Origin: UBA5359 sp028699365 [NCBI: bacterium]
Lineage (GTDB): Bacteria > UBP13 > UBA5359
Length of the DNA stretch: 12,868 nt
Direction: 5' to 3'
NCBI GenBank assembly: GCA_028699365.1
Contig: JAQVUQ010000038.1
Location: 1-12,868, forward strand
Part shown: piece by piece, positions 1 through 5,424 of the stretch
Layout: each line of letters opens with the position of its first letter
How positions within the stretch are numbered: the first letter of the stretch is position 1
The notes under the pieces: generated by a model
Told to the model about the DNA's origin: nothing
The model's input: the letters and a program-made list of their open reading frames with translations, nothing else
Databases searched by the model: none
Made by a program: the position numbers and the translations under genes

Positions 1-310
1 TCCAGACAACATCCGTGCAAGTGCCCTCATTTTCAGGAGGATAACCGCCTTTATAATATGCGCTATGGTAATACGTACGGTTGCGGGCTTCCTCCCTGGC
101 TCCACGACAAATGTCATCCAGATCGTTGATACCGTCCTTGTCCATATCATGAGTGAAAGAGACAGCATACACATCGATGGCTTCTTTGCGGGATAGGAAC
201 AGCTTTGCATTATCCGCCAGGCTCATCAGTCTGATTCCGGCATGGAGATACCGGGCCAGGCCATATGCCGTAATTAAAACTACAATAATTATAATGATTC
301 GCTTTCCCAC
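1..310 (-). CDS. DUF1287 family protein, N-terminal part (cut by left edge)
   Basis: 103 residues are visible from a GTG start at 310, which has an AGAGG ribosome binding site at normal spacing. Residues 5-18 form a hydrophobic N-terminal anchor, so the rest probably faces outside the cytoplasm. Residues 55-66 (DMDKDGINDLDD) match a D-x-D-x-D-G calcium-binding loop. This is followed by GAREE and then GGYPPENEGTCTDVVW at 88-103, the signature region of DUF1287, whose fold is thought to be NlpC/P60- or transglutaminase-like. C98 in CTDV is the likely catalytic cysteine by family analogy, which I infer and cannot show. The gene begins 18 bases after the stop of the upstream H-X9-DG gene, so the two are probably co-transcribed. 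The substrate is unknown; a cell-wall peptide is possible. The remainder lies outside the window. Confidence 0.8.
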   Translation of the reverse strand, partial: MGKRIIIIIVVLITAYGLARYLHAGIRLMSLADNAKLFLSRKEAIDVYAVSFTHDMDKDGINDLDDICRGAREEARNRTYYHSAYYKGGYPPENEGTCTDVVW

Positions 311-328
311 AGAACGCCTCTTTAACTG

Positions 329-1060
329 CTATTTTATCCTATATCTGCACATTGTAGAAACCTTTTCCATGCTAAACCACTTCACGTGTCCGTCACAGAA
401 AAGGATATTTCTACCGGATTCATGAGGATAGGAGAACTCCGTCCCAGCCTTATCCGTAGACCTGTCCACAGGCTTGCCGTCTGCTATGCAGATAACTACG
501 GAAGGATCGTTGACAAAGTCCTTGTTTTCAGTTCCGGTTACATGGATATTATACTCGTAGTCGGTTTGCTCATCAGTGGTACCTTCGATTTTCGGACAGT
601 CAAAGACACCATCATTCTTTATATAGTTACCGAGAATCTTATCACTGGCCCAGTTCTTAGCCGGCATCCAGGTCTCACCCCAATCCTGCACGTACATGAG
701 CGAGGCCATACCTAGTTGTTTCAGATTGCTTTGGCACATAGCCTTTCGGCTCATTTGGTGACCGGTTAACGGCATAGACATAACAATGAGATACATAGAG
801 TATATGGAAATTGCCATACCTGTCAGAGACATGACATACCCGCTTCGTGCATTCCTGCAATGCCTGATATAACGCAGACTTACAATGCCTGTGCTCAGAG
901 TCAGGAGCATCGCAAAGAACCACACTTGAAACAGTATTGGACTACGATCATATCCGGAGTAACAGCACAATTTGAGCGCTATGCTTCCCGCAATGATCCC
1001 CAGAACAAGAGATAATCCGGCAAAGCTGTTTATTGCCCTGCTGTCGTCATCAAAAGCCAT
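329..1060 (-). CDS. Membrane protein with DUF4190-like N-terminus and H-X9-DG (DUF1559/pseudopilin-like) C-terminal domain
   Basis: I chose the ATG at 1060 (243 residues) because AAGGAG sits 7 bases upstream; an in-frame ATG at 1093 would add 11 residues but has no comparable site. Residues about 12-33, 44-64 and 77-98 are membrane helices. The segment GIVSLRYIRHCRNARSG followed by a glycine-rich helix resembles DUF4190. From 109 on come CQSNLKQLGMASLMYVQDW, NDGVFDCP and finally H213-x9-D223-G224 (HESGRNILFCDG), the motif that names the prepilin-processing-associated H-X9-DG family. There is no N-terminal GFTLIE-type cleavage site, so this is not an ordinary pseudopilin: the domain is carried on a polytopic anchor. 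It lies between a paralogue (32-base gap) and a DUF1287 gene. Function unknown; an extracytoplasmic role is inferred. Confidence 0.85.
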   Translation of the reverse strand: MAFDDDSRAINSFAGLSLVLGIIAGSIALKLCCYSGYDRSPILFQVWFFAMLLTLSTGIVSLRYIRHCRNARSGYVMSLTGMAISIYSMYLIVMSMPLTGHQMSRKAMCQSNLKQLGMASLMYVQDWGETWMPAKNWASDKILGNYIKNDGVFDCPKIEGTTDEQTDYEYNIHVTGTENKDFVNDPSVVICIADGKPVDRSTDKAGTEFSYPHESGRNILFCDGHVKWFSMEKVSTMCRYRIK

Positions 1061-1092
1061 GCATGATCTCCTTATTACGGTCCGTGACCGCA

Positions 1093-1731
1093 TTACTTTA
1101 TACGATACTTACATTTTGCAGCCATCTCCTGCCTTGACACTCTGCCTACATGACTATCGCAGAAGAGACAATGCATCTCTTCCCTGCCTTCCACCTTTAT
1201 ACCTAAGAATGTCCTGTAATATATATGCGGATAGGAAAATTCTGTTCCGGCTACGGCAGTATCTCTATTCTTTGGCTTACCGTCCGCCATACAGAGAACC
1301 GTACCGGGATCGTTGACAAATTCTTTCATCCCGGCTCCGGCTATATTGGGATTATACTCATAATCCGTTTGCATAGACGTGGTGCCGCTGATGCGTGGAC
1401 AATCAAAGACGCCATCGTTCCTTATGTAATTATAAAGAGCATCACCGGCCCAGCCCCGCGCCGGCATAAATCTATCATCCCAATCCTGGGAATACATGAG
1501 CGACGCCAGACCTAGTTGTTTCAAATTGGTCATACAGGTGCTGCGCCTGCCTGTTTCCCTGCTATGATTGTAGTAGACGCTTGACTCTCGGCTGTTATGG
1601 CAGTAAGCCTCATAGGGTAACGGCCCATATATGATGAAAACTACAGCAGCAATCAGTATCAGGAGCATTCCATAAACGATAACTCCTCCCAGAGAGACTC
1701 CTCTTTTGTTGCCAAGTATTGACCTATCCAT
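1093..1731 (-). CDS. Paralogous H-X9-DG-type membrane protein with degenerate motif
   Basis: 212 residues. The ATG at 1731 follows GGGGGAG with 7 bases of spacing. One membrane helix at about 13-36 replaces the three-helix domain of the downstream gene. Residues 66-169 match residues 109-213 of that protein at roughly two identical positions in three by eye: CMTNLKQLGLASLMYSQDW, NDGVFDCP, QTDYEYN, FVNDP, ADGKP, AGTEFSYPH. The C-terminal half then differs. About 13 extra residues (171-187) separate H169 from the terminal strand, and the usual DG is DS (D192-S193). The H-X9-DG motif is therefore broken in spacing and sequence, although the C(K/R)YRIK ending and five cysteines are kept. It is the first of three tightly spaced genes. 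Function unknown; a tandem duplication with divergence is inferred. Confidence 0.8.
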   Translation of the reverse strand: MDRSILGNKRGVSLGGVIVYGMLLILIAAVVFIIYGPLPYEAYCHNSRESSVYYNHSRETGRRSTCMTNLKQLGLASLMYSQDWDDRFMPARGWAGDALYNYIRNDGVFDCPRISGTTSMQTDYEYNPNIAGAGMKEFVNDPGTVLCMADGKPKNRDTAVAGTEFSYPHIYYRTFLGIKVEGREEMHCLFCDSHVGRVSRQEMAAKCKYRIK

Positions 1732-1752
1732 AAATGCTCTCCCCCTGCAACC

Positions 1753-1907
1753 TCACCCGATATCCCGGCGCAAGGCAACCTCAGACGCCATACGCCGTCT
1801 GGATTTCATACTGAAAAACACCGCCGGAATTGTGAAAGCAATCTAACAGCCGTAACGTTGTCGAAATCCACGTAGAGATGCTTAACCTGGATAACCGTCT
1901 CTTCCAC
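1753..1907 (-). pseudogene. Fossil N-terminus of an ABC-transporter ATP-binding protein
   Basis: A GTG at 1907 follows a very good ribosome binding site (AGGAGG, 6 bases). It opens a 33-residue frame that stops at 1806. Its first residues, ETVIQVKHLYVDFDNVTAV, look like the opening beta strands of an ABC ATPase (I-x-V-x-x-L-x-x-x-F-x-x-V-T-A-V). The expected next segment appears in the reading frame one base back, as IAFTIPA, and that frame then runs to a stop at 1753. No Walker A, signature or Walker B motif follows. I read this as a truncated and frameshifted remnant. It could instead be an expressed small leader protein whose resemblance is accidental. Recognition rests on about 25 residues and is by eye only. 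Confidence 0.45.
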
Positions 1908-1921
1908 AGCGCTCCTCCTTC

Positions 1922-1950
1922 GTTACGAAAATGAGCTCTATGCTTATAAT
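1922..1950 (+). promoter_or_regulatory. Possible promoter for the DUF421 transcript
   Basis: TATAAT at 1945-1950 is a perfect -10 element. The -35 position 17 bases upstream is GTTACG (1922-1927), which matches the consensus at only three positions. If used, it would give a leader of about 300 bases ahead of the DUF421 gene. TATACT at 2005-2010 is a competing -10 with no recognisable -35. Confidence 0.25.
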
Positions 1951-2016
1951 ACGTTTGAGCAATGGCATTCGTTACAGGTAATAGCAGAGGAATATGTCAT
2001 TAATTATACTATAGGA

Positions 2017-2031
2017 GATTAAGCGGTTGCA
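2017..2031 (+). repeat. 15-base dispersed repeat, copy 1 (GATTAAGCGGTTGCA)
   Basis: It matches 14 of 15 bases at 2836-2850. Weaker similarity continues for about 20 more bases (AAAAGAAAGAGGC here, TAAGAGAAACGGC there). Copy 1 lies 6 bases after a possible -10 element (TATACT, 2005-2010). Position and sequence suggest a shared operator or leader element, which is inference. Confidence 0.5.
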
Positions 2032-2181
2032 AAAAGAAAGAGGCATCTCAGTCTCTTGATCACGGTACATATTCCTTATACATACTCTTCTCACGCTCTG
2101 TTTTTGCTTCCGGCAAGCATCAAAGCATAGTGCTGTGAGCAGCTCTTTGCACCAGAGCATATTTACCGGACGAAATGGGTA

Positions 2182-2246
2182 TCCTGTTACGTAAGCAACG
2201 CTGAAGACGCAACGGTTGTTGCATGTATTCCTTGTTCGTAACAGGA
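2182..2246 (+). promoter_or_regulatory. Leader RNA inverted repeat covering the DUF421 ribosome binding site
   Basis: TCCTGTTACG at 2182-2191 is the exact reverse complement of CGTAACAGGA at 2237-2246, giving a 10-base-pair stem. The right arm contains most of the AGGAG ribosome binding site (2243-2247) of the gene starting at 2254. The loop holds a second inverted repeat, GCAAC-GGTT-GTTGC, at 2209-2222. Another GCAACG at 2195-2200 could compete for the same GTTGC. The arrangement suggests control of translation initiation by RNA folding. The pairing is seen in the sequence; the regulatory role and any ligand or temperature response are inferred. Confidence 0.5.
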
Positions 2247-2253
2247 GAAACGT

Positions 2254-2793
2254 ATGCCCGGCAGCATATGGTCTGAGATATTCCGAGTAGTCGTCAACTG
2301 CATGTTGGCGTATGTCGGCTTGATAATCATACAAAGAGTCACTGGAAAACGAACTCTCTCAAAAATGAACGCCTTTGATCTGATAGTAACCGTGGCACTT
2401 GGGTCGGGCCTGGCCACAATAATACTATCCAGAGAGGTATCCCTTATAGAAGGACTGCTGGCACTGATACTTCTGATGGGTTTCCAGTATGCCATTACAT
2501 GGTTGTCTGTCCGGTTTACCATAGTAAATAAACTGGTTAAGTCGGAACCCAGGCTCCTGCTCTACAATGGAGAACTCCAGTATGATGCCATGCGCCTGGA
2601 GCGGGTGGTGGAAGAGGAAATACTCCAGGCGTTACGGGCGTCCGGCAAGTGGTCTTTGCAGGAGGTGGCAGCCGTTGTCTTGGAGACCGACGGATCTTTT
2701 TCCGTGATCGGTAAGAGCGAAGGAGCACCACCATCTGCTCTTACCGATGTCAGAGATGCAAATAACGATGCAGTCACCGGCAAGCTTACGTAG
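2254..2793 (+). CDS. DUF421 family (YetF-like) membrane protein
   Basis: 179 residues with an ATG at 2254 and AGGAG 6 bases upstream. Hydrophobic helices at about 12-28, 40-58 and 65-84 form the family's three-helix membrane part. The family motif is present as GKRTLSKMNAFDL (residues 31-43) followed by VALGSGLATIILS. The soluble C-terminal part shows the usual pattern R-x(n)-LQALRASGKWSLQEV-x-x-VVLETDGSFSVI at about 114-152. Length and domain order are typical of short family members. In Bacillus the related YetF and YdfS proteins are membrane proteins with poorly defined roles. This gene probably shares a transcription region with the exonuclease 105 bases downstream, although the latter has its own possible promoter. 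Its ribosome binding site lies in the stem noted at 2182-2246. Confidence 0.9.
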   Translation: MPGSIWSEIFRVVVNCMLAYVGLIIIQRVTGKRTLSKMNAFDLIVTVALGSGLATIILSREVSLIEGLLALILLMGFQYAITWLSVRFTIVNKLVKSEPRLLLYNGELQYDAMRLERVVEEEILQALRASGKWSLQEVAAVVLETDGSFSVIGKSEGAPPSALTDVRDANNDAVTGKLT

Positions 2794-2803
2794 CCTTCAA
2801 CGT

Positions 2804-2831
2804 TTGACAAGCAGGCAAGGCTCATGATAAG
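2804..2831 (+). promoter_or_regulatory. Possible promoter of the exonuclease gene
   Basis: TTGACA (2804-2809), a perfect -35, is followed after 16 bases by GATAAG (2826-2831), which matches four of six -10 positions. Transcription would start near 2838, inside repeat copy 2, and give a leader of about 60 bases to the ATG at 2898. Confidence 0.45.
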
Positions 2832-2835
2832 AATT

Positions 2836-2850
2836 GATTAAGCGATTGCA
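2836..2850 (+). repeat. 15-base dispersed repeat, copy 2 (GATTAAGCGATTGCA)
   Basis: Differs from copy 1 at 2017-2031 by a single base. It begins 4 bases after the possible -10 at 2826-2831 and would overlap the start of transcription, a usual place for a repressor site. No regulator gene is visible in the window. Confidence 0.5.
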
Positions 2851-2897
2851 TAAGAGAAACGGCAATCCTCATGGATGCCGGCTTACGTGGAGGGATA

Positions 2898-3728
2898 ATG
2901 TTCAAGTTCATTGCAGATGAGGTCTGGGCTATAGATGCCGAATGGGTTCCCGATATTCCGACAGGAAGACGTGTATATGGTCTGGGTTTGGAGACACCGG
3001 ATGCAGACGTGCTGGAGCATATGTTCCAGGCCGGCGGCGCTTCGGAAGAGAATCCCCGTCCTTATCTGAAGACGGTGCTCTGCCGGGTGGTTTCGGTGGC
3101 GGCCCTGGTGAGGCAAAAGACCAAAAACGGCGATGTGTCGCATCGGCTCGTCACCCTGCCCAGATACGGTGAACCGGCCATGGCGGAAGCAGAGCTTATA
3201 TATCGCTTCCTTGAAGGTGCGGGAAAGACAAAGCCTCAACTCGTGGGCTTCAACATTGTCGAAGCCGACCTGCCGATACTCCTGCAGCGAGCCTTTGCCG
3301 GCGGGGTAACGGCTCCCCATTTCTGTGCCAGGCCGCAAAAGCCGTGGGACGGTTGCGATTACTTTGCCCGTTACAGCGACTGGGTTCTGGATTTAAAACA
3401 GATTTACGGTGCCTGGGGCCGCAGCACACCGTCGCTGCACGAACTGGCCTGCTCGGCATGTATTCCCGGTAAGATAGATACTTCGGGGGGTGACGTGATC
3501 GATCTGTGGCAAGCCGGAGATATCTCCAAAATCGTCGCCTATAACGAGTTTGACGCCATTACCACATTTCTGGTCTGGCTGCGCACCGCACGCCTGTCGG
3601 GACTCTTATCGGCCGATGAGGCAGACGCGGAAGAAAAGAACCTTCGCGGATACATCACCGGCCTGATAAGCAACGGTCAGGACTACCTGGACACATACCT
3701 CAAAAAATGGGATGCGCTAAGCGGATAA
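2898..3728 (+). CDS. PolB-like DEDDy 3'-5' exonuclease domain protein
   Basis: 276 residues from the ATG at 2898, which is chosen because GGAGG precedes it closely; the ATG at 2871 lacks a good site. The RNase H-like exonuclease motifs appear in order. Exo I is WAIDAEWVP with D13 and E15. Exo II is VGFNIVEADLPIL with N119 and D124. D165 follows in WVLDLKQIYG. Exo III is AYNEFDA, a Y-x3-D pattern with Y215 and D219. This places it in the DEDDy group and fits the stand-alone family related to the proofreading domain of family B polymerases (PF10108). All acidic residues expected for two-metal catalysis seem intact, so single-stranded DNA is the expected substrate. There is no polymerase domain. 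It converges with the helicase gene, 22 bases apart. Confidence 0.88.
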   Translation: MFKFIADEVWAIDAEWVPDIPTGRRVYGLGLETPDADVLEHMFQAGGASEENPRPYLKTVLCRVVSVAALVRQKTKNGDVSHRLVTLPRYGEPAMAEAELIYRFLEGAGKTKPQLVGFNIVEADLPILLQRAFAGGVTAPHFCARPQKPWDGCDYFARYSDWVLDLKQIYGAWGRSTPSLHELACSACIPGKIDTSGGDVIDLWQAGDISKIVAYNEFDAITTFLVWLRTARLSGLLSADEADAEEKNLRGYITGLISNGQDYLDTYLKKWDALSG

Positions 3729-3750
3729 GCCGTAAGCGGCAGACTCAACG

Positions 3751-5046
3751 CTACATGGGCGCCCGCATGGACCGGGAACTGCCCGATCGCCGTCGTCCGG
3801 TATGCTCGGAGTATCTTCTGGCAGGCTGCTCCGAGTATCTGCCAGGCTCCGAGTATCCGGCAGGCTCGGAATACCTGGGGGCTGCTACGGTTGCCGAACC
3901 TCTGAAACCCGGCAGCTCCATGCGACGTCGCTCTATCCTGGAACCGATGGCCCGCTCTATGGCGGCAATGGTTGCCTCGTCTTCATACGTCACCAGCGTG
4001 AGCGCATCGCCATCGGCTTCCGCCCTGCCGGTGCGGCCGATGCGATGGATATAGGCATCCGCCGTATCCGGGATATCGTAGTTGATAACGTGGGATATGG
4101 TGGCTATATCCAGCCCGCGGGCAGCGATATCCGTGGCCACCAGTATCTGGCATTTACCCGAGCGGAAGTTCTGCAGCGCCAACTGCCTCTGGTTCTGCGA
4201 TTTATTGGAGTGCAGCACCGTCGTCCCGTAGCCCGCACCTGCAATCTGTGCCATCAGGCGGTTGGCCCTGTGCTTGGTGCGCGTGAAGATGAGGACCGAA
4301 TTGGTATCCGTCTCGGCCAGCAGCTTCAGCAGCAACTCCGTCTTTGAATCCTTGTGACAGGTATACAGCACGTGCGTCACCGTTTTGGCCGGCGCGTGCA
4401 AGTCCATATCTATCCGGGCCGGGTTGCGAAGAGTGCCCTCGGCCAGTTTATTCAGCTCCGGCGCAAACGTGGCCGAGAAGAGCATGGTCTGTCGCTCACG
4501 CGGCAACTCCGTCAATATGCGCTTGATCGAGGGCAGGAAGCCCATGTCCAGCATGCGGTCGGCTTCGTCCAGCACCAGGGTTCTGATTCCGGAAAGTCTT
4601 GTGTTCCCGCGCCCCATGTGATCCAGGAAGCGTCCCGGACAGGCGACTATTATCTCCGCCCCGCCTCGCAGCGCTCTCTCCTGCGGTATCATGCCGACTC
4701 CACCGTAGACCGTGGCCGACTTAATAGAGGTGAATCTTCCCAATTGGCGGATATTATCGTTGATCTGCTCAGCCAACTCGCGAGTCGGGGTCAGAATGAG
4801 CGTCGCCGTCTTGCCCCGGCTGGGATTATCCAGCAAATCCTGTAATATCGGCAGAACAAAGGCAGCGGTCTTGCCTGTGCCGGTCTGGGCGGTGGCAATC
4901 AGGTCTCTGCGCTCCAGGCCGAGCGGAATGGCCTTGCTCTGAATGGGTGTCGCAGTCTCGTAGCCGGCCGCAACGACGGCCTTTTGCAGTCGCGGATCCA
5001 GTCTGAATTCCGCAAAAATCTCATTAACATTCTTTTCATTGCTCAT
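3751..5046 (-). CDS. DEAD-box ATP-dependent RNA helicase, RhlE-like
   Basis: 431 residues. An ATG at 5052 is in frame, but AAGGAG lies only 2 bases from it and 8 bases from the ATG at 5046, so the latter is preferred (protein begins MSNEKNVNE). In order from the N-terminus: Q motif (TPIQ), Walker A AQTGTGKT (about 53-60), PTRELAEQ, ACPGR, DEAD in LVLDEADRMLDMGF, SAT in MLFSATF, LIFTRTKHRA, ATDIAARGLDI and YIHRIGRTGR. The core is complete and should be an active RNA-remodelling ATPase, acting in ribosome assembly or RNA turnover as in other RhlE proteins. The short tail after about 380 is basic and contains four YSE units. A candidate promoter at 5251-5279 gives a leader of about 200 bases, reminiscent of cold-shock helicase mRNAs. 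Confidence 0.95.
   Translation of the reverse strand: MSNEKNVNEIFAEFRLDPRLQKAVVAAGYETATPIQSKAIPLGLERRDLIATAQTGTGKTAAFVLPILQDLLDNPSRGKTATLILTPTRELAEQINDNIRQLGRFTSIKSATVYGGVGMIPQERALRGGAEIIVACPGRFLDHMGRGNTRLSGIRTLVLDEADRMLDMGFLPSIKRILTELPRERQTMLFSATFAPELNKLAEGTLRNPARIDMDLHAPAKTVTHVLYTCHKDSKTELLLKLLAETDTNSVLIFTRTKHRANRLMAQIAGAGYGTTVLHSNKSQNQRQLALQNFRSGKCQILVATDIAARGLDIATISHVINYDIPDTADAYIHRIGRTGRAEADGDALTLVTYEDEATIAAIERAIGSRIERRRMELPGFRGSATVAAPRYSEPAGYSEPGRYSEQPARRYSEHTGRRRSGSSRSMRAPM
3805..3880 (-). repeat. Short tandem repeats encoding YSE units in the helicase tail
   Basis: On the plus strand, CTCSGARTAYC units start at 3805, 3829, 3847 and 3865 (spacing 24, 18 and 18 bases). They encode RYSEHTGR, RYSEQPAR, GYSEPG and RYSEPA at the helicase C-terminus. 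Period and similarity indicate recent in-frame tandem duplication. Confidence 0.8.
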
Positions 5047-5250
5047 AAACATTTCTCCTTCAATTTCTTCAAGGCTGTTGTTTCGAAGGCTTGAGGTGTA
5101 TGAGCAAGGCTTTTGTAAAGAGGGAAATCACGAACCTGATCAATATCAAACCAGCGCTACAACGAGCTGTATTATCCCGAGGCGCCATGCAGACCTGTAA
5201 TCCGGTTCTGCAAACGGACAATCAGCCGGACGCTGTGTCGGGTCTACCCC

Positions 5251-5279
5251 ATCATAAACTATTATGGTTCATTGGTCAA
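5251..5279 (-). promoter_or_regulatory. Promoter for the DEAD-box helicase
   Basis: Read on the minus strand, TTGACC (5274-5279) is followed after exactly 17 bases by TATGAT (5251-5256). Each hexamer matches the sigma-70 consensus at five of six positions. The start point would be near 5244, leaving about 198 untranslated bases before the start codon at 5046. Confidence 0.6.
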
Positions 5280-5286
5280 ATTCAGG

Positions 5287-5323
5287 CCTGCCTGTCTCTC
5301 CGCTTCAGAGAGTTATAGGCAGG
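5287..5323. repeat. Inverted repeat, two-part hairpin
   Basis: CCTGCCT (5287-5293) pairs with AGGCAGG (5317-5323). Inside it CTCTC (5296-5300) pairs with GAGAG (5308-5312), around a 7-base loop. No T-run follows on either strand, so it is not a standard terminator. It sits just upstream of the helicase -35 element and about 100 bases ahead of the secreted-protein gene. It could act as a leader structure on the plus strand or as a protein-binding site. Confidence 0.5.
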
Positions 5324-5424
5324 AAATATGCACGTAGAACAGCCTGGAAACGCTTAAAGGAAAAAAGACACATATCAGCGAATATATCTGATGGATAATG
5401 AAAAAAATGCGGAGGCTTATTGCC

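Larger units (their letters stand above)
1908..2253. other. Intergenic region between divergent units
   Basis: No convincing coding sequence was found on either strand; the longest frames lack ribosome binding sites and read as shadows. The region holds a perfect TATAAT on the plus strand at 1945-1950, with only a weak GTTACG at -35. It also holds a TATACT at 2005-2010, the first copy of the 15-base repeat at 2017-2031, and the inverted-repeat leader described separately at 2182-2246. A promoter for the leftward genes must lie here too, but I could not pick one with confidence. Confidence 0.5.
5047..5424. other. Intergenic region between the helicase and the secreted protein
   Basis: The divergent genes are separated by 378 bases. 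The region holds the helicase promoter (5251-5279, minus) and a hairpin-forming repeat (5287-5323). A 72-codon plus-strand frame from 5100 to 5318 has no recognisable content and a poor ribosome binding site, so I do not call it a gene. I found no convincing promoter for the plus-strand gene. Confidence 0.5.

Noticed and set aside
2792-2822. AGCCTT/AAGGCT pair after the DUF421 gene as a terminator
   Set aside because: Six-base stem with a 19-base loop and no T-run; it also overlaps the TTGACA of the likely exonuclease promoter.
3729-3750. Short GCCG-TAAG-CGGC repeat between the convergent exonuclease and helicase genes as a terminator
   Set aside because: The stem is only 4 base pairs and no T-run follows on either strand.
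3805-3880. CRISPR-like short repeats
   Set aside because: Units are 11 bases with no proper spacers and lie in frame inside the helicase gene, encoding YSE repeats.
3802-4347. Long plus-strand frames opposite the helicase, kinase and radical SAM genes
   Set aside because: They are antisense shadows of genes with complete conserved motifs and have no ribosome binding sites.
5100-5318. 72-codon plus-strand frame between the helicase and the secreted protein
   Set aside because: Weak ribosome binding site with only 3 bases of spacing, no recognisable domain or membrane segment, and it overlaps the helicase promoter and leader on the other strand.
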